The notes under the pieces were generated by a model. The model saw only the letters and a list, made by a program, of their open reading frames with translations. It had not been told where the DNA came from and did no database searches. A stretch of 32,354 nt of DNA, from positions 1-32,354 of the forward strand of contig JAFEBR010000970.1 in assembly GCA_018242565.1 (NCBI GenBank), given 5' to 3'. Each line of letters begins with the position of its first letter. Within the stretch, counting starts at the first letter, position 1. The position numbers and the translations under genes were made by a program. The DNA comes from Planctomycetota bacterium. GTDB taxonomy: Bacteria; Planctomycetota; Planctomycetia; Planctomycetales; Planctomycetaceae. Shown here in pieces: positions 25,407-32,354 of the stretch.

Positions 25407-28088
25407 TCAGGCTCGCACGGGATTGATTTTGTCCGGGTCGATGTTCAGCGTCCGAGCGGCCTGGGCCACGGTGGCCTCTGGAATTTTGCCTTCGCGACAC
25501 AGCGTGCTCAGCGTGGCGAACACAATGTGCGGCGAATCGATTTCAAAATGCCGTCGCAAGGCCTGACGACTGTCGCTGCGGCCGAATCCGTCGGTCCCCA
25601 ACGTCACCAGTTTGCCTGGCACCCATTTGGCGATCTGCTCGGCGACCAGGTGCATATTGTCACTGGCCGCGATAAACGGTCCGGCGGCACTGGCCAACTG
25701 CTCTTCGACGTACGACTTTCGCGCCGCTTCGGTGGGGTGCAGCAGGTTCCAGCGCTCGACCTCGAGCGCTTCGCGACGCAGTTCTTTGTAGCTCGTGACA
25801 CTCCAGACATCGCTGGCCACCTGGTAGTCGCGAGCCAGAATCTGTTGCGCTTCGAGGACGTGTCGCAGAATTGGGCCACTGCCCAGCAACTGCGCCCGCA
25901 GAGGAGAACCCTCGACGTCGAGTCGATTGAGGCAGTACATGCCCTTCAAGATGCCTGGCTCAGCCCCCGGAGGCATGGGGGGCATGACATAGTCTTCGTT
26001 GTACAAGGTGATGTAGTAGAAGACCGACTCATTCTCGACGTACATGCGACGCAGGCCATCCTGAATGATGACCGCCGTCTCATAGGCATACGCCGGGTCG
26101 TAGGTCACCAGGTTGGGGATCGTCGTGGCCAGCAGATGGCTGTGACCGTCCTCATGCTGCAAACCTTCGCCATTGAGGGTCGTCCGTCCCGCGGTGGCCC
26201 CCAGCATGAATCCTTTGCAGCGGGAATCGGCCGCACACCAGGCAAAATCCCCAATCCGCTGGAAACCGAACATCGAGTAGTAGATGTAAAACGGAATCGT
26301 GTTGACCCCCAGATTGGCGTAGGCCGTTCCGGCGGCAATAAACGAGGACATGGCCCCGGCCTCGTTGATCCCTTCTTCCAGAATCTGCCCATCCTTCGCT
26401 TCGCGATAGTAGGCCATCGTGCCGGCATCCACCGGCTTGTACAACTGGCCTGTCGAGGCGTAGATCCCGTACTGGCTGAAAAACGCCTCCATCCCGAACG
26501 TACGCGCCTCGTCGGGAATGATCGGGACGATCAATTTGCCAATCTGCTTGTTCCGCAGCAGGGTATTCAACAATCGGCCAAACCCGCCGGTGGTGGAAAG
26601 TTCGCGGTCCCCGCTCCCTGCCAGAAATTCCTGGAACTTGTCCAACCCGGGGATTTCGAGAGGCGCAAACGCAGTCCGCCGTTGCGGCAAGGAACCGCCC
26701 AGCGACTTCCGCCGTTCCCGCAGGTACTTCATTTCCGGTGAGTCGTCGGCCGGCCGATAGAACGGCGCGTTCGTCACATCGTCATCGGAAATCGGAATCC
26801 CGAACCGCGATCGGAACTCCCGAAGTTCTTCGGCATTCCGCTTCTTTTCCTGGTGGCTGGCATTGCGGCCTTCACCACTTTCACCCAACCCGTATCCCTT
26901 AATCGTCTTGGCCAGAATGACCGAGGGTGCCCCCTTGCAGTTCACGGCGGCATGGTACGCGGCGTAAACCTTCTCGGGGTCGTGTCCGCCTCGGTTCAGT
27001 TTCTTCAACTGCTCATCTGAGTAGTTTTCGACCATCTCGGCCAGTTCCGGGAACTTGCCGAAGAAGTCTTCACGAATGAAGGCGCCGTTTTCGACGACGT
27101 ACTTCTGATATTGGCCGTCGACCACTTCTCCCATTCGGCGAACGAGTTTGCCGGTCTCATCAGCGGCGAGCAGGGGATCCCAGTCGCTACCCCAGATGAC
27201 CTTGATTACATTCCAGCCTGAACCGCGGAAACCCGCTTCCAATTCCTGAATGATCTTGCCGTTGCCGCGGACCGGGCCGTCGAGGCGCTGCAGGTTGCAG
27301 TTGATGACAAAAATCAGGTTATCGAGTTTTTCGCGCGAGGCGAGATTGATGGCGCCCAGCGTTTCGGGCTCATCGGTTTCACCGTCGCCAACAAAGCACC
27401 ACACCTTTTGTTTGGACGTGTCGGCAATGCCCCGGTGTTGCAGATATTTGAGGAATCGGGCGTGGTAGATCGACATGATCGGCCCGAGTCCCATCGAGAC
27501 CGTGGGGAATTGCCAGAATTCGGGCATCAGCCACGGATGGGGGTACGACGACAATCCGCCCCCCTCGGCCAGTTCACGCCGGAAATTCCGCAACTGAGGT
27601 TCGGACAACCGGCCTTCGAGGAAGGCCCGCGCGTACATACCCGGCGAGGCGTGCCCCTGAAAATACACCAGGTCCCCCGGATGTTCGGCGGATGGCGCGT
27701 GGAAAAAATGGTTGAAGCCCACTTCGTAAAGTGTCGCTGACGATGCATACGTCGAAATATGACCGCCGATCGTGGTGGTCTCTTTATTAGCCCGGACCAC
27801 CATCGCCATGGCATTCCAACGGATAATGCTCTTAATCCGGCGTTCGATTTCGCGATTTCCAGGATATCGCGGCTGTTGATCAACCGGAATGGTGTTGATG
27901 TAGGGAGTATTGGCCGTGAAGGGGAGCATAACCCCTTGCCGATAGGCCTCTTCCTGCAACAGCACCAGCAACTGACGGACGCGTTCCGGTCCTTCCCGGT
28001 GTAAAATGTCAGCCAGCGACTCCAACCATTCCGCAGTTTCCGCAATGTCTCCGGCAAATGAACTGCCAATGAGGGTATTCTGAATCAT
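25407..28088 (-). CDS. aceE: Pyruvate dehydrogenase E1, homodimeric AceE type
   Basis: The start ATG at 28088 has AGAGGAA five bases upstream; a longer frame to 28175 has no such site. The product is 893 residues, close to the 887 of E. coli AceE. It opens with the family's E1 N-terminal segment (EWLESLADILHREGPERVRQLL), and carries GGHISTYASSATLYEVG and HPWLMPEFWQFPTVSMGLGP. The thiamine diphosphate-binding motif is GDGETDEPETLG through NCN at 234-265. The second and third transketolase-like domains follow (KTIKGYGLGESGEGRN, DEARTFGMEAFFSQYGIYAS, LGTDGFGRSD). It decarboxylates pyruvate and acetylates the lipoyl group of E2. It is the first gene of the aceE-aceF-lpdA operon. Confidence 0.97.
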   Translation of the reverse strand: MIQNTLIGSSFAGDIAETAEWLESLADILHREGPERVRQLLVLLQEEAYRQGVMLPFTANTPYINTIPVDQQPRYPGNREIERRIKSIIRWNAMAMVVRANKETTTIGGHISTYASSATLYEVGFNHFFHAPSAEHPGDLVYFQGHASPGMYARAFLEGRLSEPQLRNFRRELAEGGGLSSYPHPWLMPEFWQFPTVSMGLGPIMSIYHARFLKYLQHRGIADTSKQKVWCFVGDGETDEPETLGAINLASREKLDNLIFVINCNLQRLDGPVRGNGKIIQELEAGFRGSGWNVIKVIWGSDWDPLLAADETGKLVRRMGEVVDGQYQKYVVENGAFIREDFFGKFPELAEMVENYSDEQLKKLNRGGHDPEKVYAAYHAAVNCKGAPSVILAKTIKGYGLGESGEGRNASHQEKKRNAEELREFRSRFGIPISDDDVTNAPFYRPADDSPEMKYLRERRKSLGGSLPQRRTAFAPLEIPGLDKFQEFLAGSGDRELSTTGGFGRLLNTLLRNKQIGKLIVPIIPDEARTFGMEAFFSQYGIYASTGQLYKPVDAGTMAYYREAKDGQILEEGINEAGAMSSFIAAGTAYANLGVNTIPFYIYYSMFGFQRIGDFAWCAADSRCKGFMLGATAGRTTLNGEGLQHEDGHSHLLATTIPNLVTYDPAYAYETAVIIQDGLRRMYVENESVFYYITLYNEDYVMPPMPPGAEPGILKGMYCLNRLDVEGSPLRAQLLGSGPILRHVLEAQQILARDYQVASDVWSVTSYKELRREALEVERWNLLHPTEAARKSYVEEQLASAAGPFIAASDNMHLVAEQIAKWVPGKLVTLGTDGFGRSDSRQALRRHFEIDSPHIVFATLSTLCREGKIPEATVAQAARTLNIDPDKINPVRA

Positions 28089-28124
28089 TGTTCCTCTTTT
28101 CGAAATCCTTCCATCGCAGCCGCG

Positions 28125-28130
28125 ATTATA
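28125..28130 (-). promoter_or_regulatory. -10-like element of the pdh operon
   Basis: The minus strand reads TATAAT here, a full consensus match, in a GC-rich context (AAATATAATCGC). It would start transcription near 28118, with a leader of about 30 nt to the aceE ribosome binding site. The expected -35 position reads CTCCCC or TCCCCG, so activation by a regulator may be needed. Confidence 0.4.
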
Positions 28131-28196
28131 TTTGCGCCCCCTACCATCGGGGAGCGTGAATCGGGTTATTGACAAATTTTATAGCAAAAATTGCGA

Positions 28197-28223
28197 ATCT
28201 GCGGCAGATCAGTTAAGTTAACT
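28197..28223. promoter_or_regulatory. Two adjacent 13-bp palindromes between aceE and the radical SAM gene
   Basis: ATCTGC-G-GCAGAT (28197-28209) and AGTTAA-G-TTAACT (28211-28223) are each perfect around a central G, with centres 14 bp apart. They lie in the divergent promoter region, 67-95 bp upstream of the proposed pdh -10 and 38-64 bp before the ygiQ start. They are good operator candidates for one or both genes. Confidence 0.45.
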
Positions 28224-28260
28224 CTTGGGATTGATTCATCAGTACAATTCCAGGAGCCGG

Positions 28261-30423
28261 ATGAAGGCTCTGCTGAGCCCCCTGCCTCACCCCTCCGCCC
28301 AACGTAACGTGTCAGACGACGGAATGATGCTCCCGATCCTGGAAAAACCAGCCCCCGGACAACAGGCCGTGGCTCTGGAATCGCTGTTGCCGATTTTGCC
28401 TACTGGCATCCCCTCAGCAAATCCCTTGCCGATGACACCAGACGAAATGCGGGCTCGGGGCTGGGACGAAGCCGATGTCGTATTCGTCACGGGGGACGCC
28501 TACATCGACCACCCCAGCTTTGCCATGGCAATTCTGGGGCGAGTCCTGGAAGCCGCCGGTTTCCGAGTGGCCATGATCAGCCAACCGGATTGGCACAGTT
28601 GCGACGCCTGGAGGCGGTTCGGACGCCCGCGACTGTTTTTCGCAATCAGCGCCGGCAACATGGACTCCATGATCAACCATTATACGGCGAACCGCAAGGT
28701 TAGGAACAGTGATGCCTATTCGCCGGGCGGGAGGATCGGACTCCGGCCTGATCGAGCCACACGGGCGTACTGCCAACGGGCCCGGGAAGCCTACAAGGGT
28801 GTTCCGGTAATTGCCGGGGGGGTCGAAGCCTCGCTGCGCCGGCTGGCGCATTACGATTATTGGAGCGACAAGGTCTGCCGTTCGATTCTGCTCGACTGCA
28901 AGGCGGACCTCGTCGCCTACGGCATGGGGGAAGACACCATCGTCGAAATGGCCCGGCGACTGGACGCCGGGGGCACGGTCCGCGACCTGCGTGATCTCCG
29001 CGGCGTGGCTTATGCCCTGGGCGCCTCGGAAACGCCTCCGACTGACGCTTTGGTTCTGCCCAGTTTTGAACAGGTCCGCGACGACAAATTGGCATTCGCC
29101 GATGCGACGCGAATGATCCACAACGAGACCAACCCTTATAACGCCCGACGCCTCGTGCAATGGCACGATCGACAGGCGGTGGTGGTGAATCCGCCGGCAC
29201 TGCCTGTCTCGCAGGGGGTGATGGACCGGATTTACGGACTCCCCTACACCCGCCGCCCGCACCCCAGCTACACCGAACCGATTCCCGCCTTCACGATGAT
29301 CAAAGATTCGGTGACCATCATGCGGGGCTGTTTTGGCGGTTGCACGTTCTGTTCGATTACTGCGCACCAGGGGCGCATTATTCAATCGCGCAGCAAGCAG
29401 TCGGTGCTGGCCGAATTGCAGGACATGTCGCAGGACGACAAATTTGGCGGAGTCGTCAGCGATATTGGCGGCCCCACGGCCAATATGTACCAGATGCGGT
29501 GTTCGCGACCTGAAGTTGAAGCCGTCTGCCGGCGACAGTCGTGTGTCCACCCGACCATCTGCAAACTGCTGCACACCGATCATGGCCCGCTCGTGCAATT
29601 GATGAAAGAGGCCCGACAGACCCCCGGAATCAAAAAAGTCCTGGTGGCCAGCGGGATTCGGATGGATCTGGCGCGACGCTCTCCCGAATACATGCGGGAA
29701 CTCGTACGACACCACGTCGGTGGTCGCCTGAAAGTCGCCCCCGAGCATACCGATGCCCAGGTCTTGAACCTGATGCGAAAACCGGCCAGCGACGACTTTG
29801 CCAAGTTCGCCGAAGCCTTCGATTCTGAGTCGGCAAAAACGGGTAAGCAGCAATTCCTCGTGCCTTATTTCATTGCCAGTCATCCAGGGAGCGACCTGAA
29901 CGCCATGATCGACCTGGCGGTCTTCCTGAAACGGAATGGCTACAAACCCGATCAGGTCCAGGATTTCATTCCAGCCCCCTTCGACGTCGCCACCGCGATG
30001 TACTACACGGGGATCGACCCGTTCAGTCGCAAACCGGTACACATTGCCAAGAACCTGCGCGACCGCAAACTGCAACGCGCCCTGATGCAGTTCTTCAAAC
30101 CCGAGAATTACTTTGAAGTTCGCGAAGCCCTGCGTGAGGCAGGCCGGCACGATCTGATTGGCAGCGGGTGTGACTGCCTGATTCCCGCCGTGCCGCCGCG
30201 CGCCGCTGTCGAAGCGCGGCGTCAGGAGGCCAACACCCGTTTCCGAGGCGATTACGTCCATAAGATCGGCGACGACACAAATGCGGGCGGAGCACCGCGC
30301 AAGCCCGGCAAGCGGAAACAATCGCGACATCAACCGGGTAACGCCTATCGCCCCGATCCGAAGCCCGCTCCGGGCTCGCCCGGACACCGCAAAAAGAAAC
30401 CACCGCACCGACCGGGCGACTGA
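28261..30423 (+). CDS. ygiQ: YgiQ-family radical SAM protein (UPF0313)
   Basis: The ATG at 28261 has CAGGAG six bases upstream; a longer frame from TTG at 28225 is less likely. The 720-residue protein has the UPF0313 N-terminal region (DEADVVFVTGDAYIDHPSFAM, GNMDSMINHYTANRK), then a radical SAM core with the iron-sulphur motif CFGGCTFC (Cys357, Cys361, Cys364), a DIGGPTANMY segment, KVAPEHTD and a C-terminal domain (QVQDFIPAPFDVATAMYYTG). A basic, low-complexity tail of about 50 residues, rich in Pro, Arg and Lys, ends it. Radical SAM proteins cleave S-adenosylmethionine to generate a radical; the reaction of YgiQ is not established. It is divergent from aceE and a single-gene unit. Confidence 0.95.
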   Translation: MKALLSPLPHPSAQRNVSDDGMMLPILEKPAPGQQAVALESLLPILPTGIPSANPLPMTPDEMRARGWDEADVVFVTGDAYIDHPSFAMAILGRVLEAAGFRVAMISQPDWHSCDAWRRFGRPRLFFAISAGNMDSMINHYTANRKVRNSDAYSPGGRIGLRPDRATRAYCQRAREAYKGVPVIAGGVEASLRRLAHYDYWSDKVCRSILLDCKADLVAYGMGEDTIVEMARRLDAGGTVRDLRDLRGVAYALGASETPPTDALVLPSFEQVRDDKLAFADATRMIHNETNPYNARRLVQWHDRQAVVVNPPALPVSQGVMDRIYGLPYTRRPHPSYTEPIPAFTMIKDSVTIMRGCFGGCTFCSITAHQGRIIQSRSKQSVLAELQDMSQDDKFGGVVSDIGGPTANMYQMRCSRPEVEAVCRRQSCVHPTICKLLHTDHGPLVQLMKEARQTPGIKKVLVASGIRMDLARRSPEYMRELVRHHVGGRLKVAPEHTDAQVLNLMRKPASDDFAKFAEAFDSESAKTGKQQFLVPYFIASHPGSDLNAMIDLAVFLKRNGYKPDQVQDFIPAPFDVATAMYYTGIDPFSRKPVHIAKNLRDRKLQRALMQFFKPENYFEVREALREAGRHDLIGSGCDCLIPAVPPRAAVEARRQEANTRFRGDYVHKIGDDTNAGGAPRKPGKRKQSRHQPGNAYRPDPKPAPGSPGHRKKKPPHRPGD

Positions 30424-30455
30424 CGCGTTCCGACAACAAACAACTTATGCAGTTG

Positions 30456-30493
30456 CGCCACGCCCCGCACGAATCTGTTCGCGGAGCGTGGCG
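30456..30493 (+). terminator. Hairpin after the radical SAM gene
   Basis: CGCCACGC (30456-30463) pairs with GCGTGGCG (30486-30493), and CCGC (30465-30468) with GCGG (30481-30484) after one C-A mismatch, around a 12-nt loop. It lies 32 bp past the ygiQ stop; no T-run follows. Confidence 0.5.
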
Positions 30494-30504
30494 ACGGGAC
30501 CAGC

Positions 30505-30523
30505 AATCCGCAAACAGCGGATT
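30505..30523 (-). terminator. Hairpin overlapping the stop of the FecR-like gene
   Basis: AATCCGC (30505-30511) and GCGGATT (30517-30523) are perfect complements around a 5-nt loop. The stem overlaps the TAA stop codon at 30522-30524 on the minus strand. No T-run follows. Confidence 0.5.
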
Positions 30524-32354
30524 ACAACGGATTGGGGGTTGGTTTCTGTGCGGGGATGAGTCCCCCATCTCGCTTCACATGCTCGCGCCAACTTCGCAGA
30601 CTGGACTGCAACTTGGCGGGGGACCCATCGGCCTGGTAGTCGCGAGTCTTCCCCGTCAGCCGATACACCTGGTTGAAGGCCAGTTCGCGAATGGCCAGTT
30701 CGGAATGCCCCATCCATTCCACAAGCTGTGTCGAAATCAGCTTGTCGCGGGCATCGTCTTGTTCATATCCCTGCAGCAAACGGAACACCGTCTCGGCATC
30801 GTCCGGGGGAAATTTCTTGGCGAGTTCGTTTTTGAGCAAGGTCTGGTTGTCGGCGTGACGGGGCAGCCAGAGTCGCAATTCTGAAATTGCCGCCCGCCGG
30901 GCTTCGACATGCTGTGAGCGCAGGGCATTCACCAGCGGTCCGTAGGCTTCGATCAAACCCAGGCAATCGGTGGCCATGTGGGAAATGTAGGGATTGGGGT
31001 CTTCCGCAATGCTCGGTAACGACAGTTCGATCGCCTCGTCGCGCACAAACTTCTTTTCGAAGACGGCGGCTTTCGACTGGGCGATTGAACTCATGGTGAG
31101 AGGCCCCATCCACTTGGGAATCTCTCGCAGTTCGCGATGAGGGGGCCGTTCGTTGGCTGCACCTGGACCAGACAACGGCAATTCCAGCCAGTCGCCCCCC
31201 TGCACTTCATGGACCTGCCCTGCCGGATCGGTGATCACCGCTGTGCCCCCCGCGATATAGAAGCCTCCGTCATAGGCATTCTTGTCAGCCGTCTCGGGAA
31301 GTCGAGTCGGTTCGATCGGCTTGATACTGACTCCACATTGGGCAGTGGTCGGCAACTGCACCTTCCAGATTTCACCGGCAATTGCCACCCGCAATGACAG
31401 CACCGCATCCGGGTCGGCTGCTGAACTCGCACGGAACACACAACGGCCACGCTGCAACTCCAGACCAAAATCGCCTGTTCCACTCGCCGCGAGCAGGCCG
31501 ATGACAGAATGGCCACAGACCGTCAATAATCCCTGCCGATTCGCGATCTCCAATTGACACTGAAAGGGTTCCGGAACCGCGAGCATCGCTCCGGCACCAA
31601 TCATTTCGCCACGCGGCAACACATACCAGCGTTCATCTCCCAGCGAATAATGCAGCGAGACGCCTTCCGTCGAAAGGTACTTGCACAGTCCCACGGGCCC
31701 GATGTTGTCTGGCTGTTCCTCGGGAGGATGCGGCACGGGGCCGGCCGCATCCACCGCAGCGCGGTTTTTCTTGCCAGACTTGCTCGACTTGCCCTTCCCA
31801 TCCGCCGCCACATTCGCCCCGGCGGCATCTGTCGCATTTCGCTGAAACGGTCGCGCGTTGCCCGCGGGAACATCGTCTTCGGTGTCGCCTGATTCTTTGC
31901 CCGAGTCGGCCATCAGGTCCCCGGACTCGTTTCCGGGGTTGTCGGGCGCTTCGTTATCGGCGGCCGCCAGGTTCCCTTTTCCATCGGTCGCATTCTCGTT
32001 GCTCGAGTCGCCCCCGAACGGTGAATTCCGGAACACCACGACAGCCCAACACACCAGAACGATGGCAACAATCGCATACCCGAACACGCGGCCGGCGTGC
32101 GATTTCGACCGCAGGTAATCTGGAATTTCCGGTTTCTGAGCCACCGCCACCACAGGCTGCCGAGGACGTGCCGCACTGCCTGTGGCCTCAAAATGCACTG
32201 GGGCCGCACCACTGGCAACCCCCGGTCGCGCATCGAGCGACGCGGGCGACGCCACGGGTTCGGGAATCGTTACCTTGGCCGCGGCGGGTCCGAGTGCGTA
32301 CATCCTCTCGCGGGTTTCGGCCGAGACATCCACCGGTTCACTTTGGGCCAGCGT
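30522..32354 (-). CDS. FecR-like single-pass membrane protein, N-terminus cut by window edge
   Basis: The frame stays open to the right edge, giving 610 visible residues; a GTG at 32333 is a possible internal start but the reading continues upstream without a stop. About 85 cytoplasmic residues are followed by one membrane segment (FGYAIVAIVLVCWAVVVF). A Ser/Asn/Asp/Gly-rich stretch comes next, then a region near residues 205-400 (numbering from GTG 32333) of FecR type: RWYVLPRGEMIGAGAMLAVP, then ANRQGLLTVCGHSVIGLL and LELQRGRCVFRA. The rest is helical (RHADNQTLLKNELAKKFPPD) and has no recognised fold. In planctomycetes such proteins often follow an ECF sigma factor and act as transmembrane anti-sigma regulators; the upstream gene lies outside the window. 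The role is inferred. Confidence 0.75.
   Translation of the reverse strand, partial: TLAQSEPVDVSAETRERMYALGPAAAKVTIPEPVASPASLDARPGVASGAAPVHFEATGSAARPRQPVVAVAQKPEIPDYLRSKSHAGRVFGYAIVAIVLVCWAVVVFRNSPFGGDSSNENATDGKGNLAAADNEAPDNPGNESGDLMADSGKESGDTEDDVPAGNARPFQRNATDAAGANVAADGKGKSSKSGKKNRAAVDAAGPVPHPPEEQPDNIGPVGLCKYLSTEGVSLHYSLGDERWYVLPRGEMIGAGAMLAVPEPFQCQLEIANRQGLLTVCGHSVIGLLAASGTGDFGLELQRGRCVFRASSAADPDAVLSLRVAIAGEIWKVQLPTTAQCGVSIKPIEPTRLPETADKNAYDGGFYIAGGTAVITDPAGQVHEVQGGDWLELPLSGPGAANERPPHRELREIPKWMGPLTMSSIAQSKAAVFEKKFVRDEAIELSLPSIAEDPNPYISHMATDCLGLIEAYGPLVNALRSQHVEARRAAISELRLWLPRHADNQTLLKNELAKKFPPDDAETVFRLLQGYEQDDARDKLISTQLVEWMGHSELAIRELAFNQVYRLTGKTRDYQADGSPAKLQSSLRSWREHVKRDGGLIPAQKPTPNPL

Noticed and set aside
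23890-26741. Plus-strand open frames opposite aceF and aceE
   Set aside because: They are shadows of clearly identified E2 and E1 genes; composition is dominated by Arg/His/Gly, as expected from reading these genes backwards.
28414-30408. Long antisense open frame of about 660 codons opposite ygiQ
   Set aside because: It mirrors codon bias of the GC-rich radical SAM gene, has no family motifs and no supporting ribosome binding site; ygiQ itself is unmistakable.

Overview
The window looks like a piece of a planctomycete chromosome (Planctomycetota, probably Planctomycetaceae or a close relative). The strongest sign is a pair of adjacent genes, a Tat-exported DUF1501 protein and a PSCyt1-DUF1549-DUF1553 cytochrome-like protein, a combination expanded in this phylum. 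Moderately high GC, many secreted proteins of unknown function, an outer-membrane porin of the BBP2 type and a FecR-like membrane protein agree with that. I see no tRNA, rRNA, CRISPR array, integrase, transposase or phage gene, so this reads as ordinary chromosomal backbone with some lineage-specific cargo.

Layout. 1-576 (-): start of a secreted glycosyl-hydrolase-like protein cut by the left edge. 868-2001 (+): membrane-anchored SpoIIE-type PP2C phosphatase. 2061-4004 (-): secreted Gly/Met/His/Trp-rich protein with C-terminal TPRs. 4181-6001 (+): secreted alpha-helical-barrel-like protein of unknown function. 6139-7569 (-): porin with a clear intrinsic terminator, preceded by about 670 bp without a convincing gene. 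8240-10940 (-): a compact three-gene unit, receiver-HATPase fusion, STAS protein and GspE/PilB-like ATPase. 11171-12844 (-): ettA. 13116-16923 (-): DUF1549/DUF1553 and DUF1501 pair. 17269-19404 (+): DUF255 thioredoxin-fold protein. 19491-21407 (-): serine beta-lactamase-like domain fused to an alpha/beta hydrolase. 21753-22244 (+): GNAT acetyltransferase. 22337-28088 (-): complete pyruvate dehydrogenase operon aceE-aceF-lpdA. 28261-30423 (+): YgiQ-type radical SAM protein. 30522-32354 (-): FecR-like single-pass membrane protein cut by the right edge.

How genes work together. The PDH operon encodes E1, E2 and E3 in reaction order. The DUF1549/DUF1501 pair is almost certainly co-expressed. The most interesting unit is the 8240-10940 operon: it joins partner-switching signalling (a receiver fused to an RsbW-like ATPase domain, plus a STAS antagonist) to a secretion/pilus-type ATPase lacking the usual zinc-binding cysteines and N-terminal domain. 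The PP2C phosphatase at 868-2001 is a plausible but unproven phosphatase for the same switch. All functional statements rest on reading motifs by eye; no database search was run.
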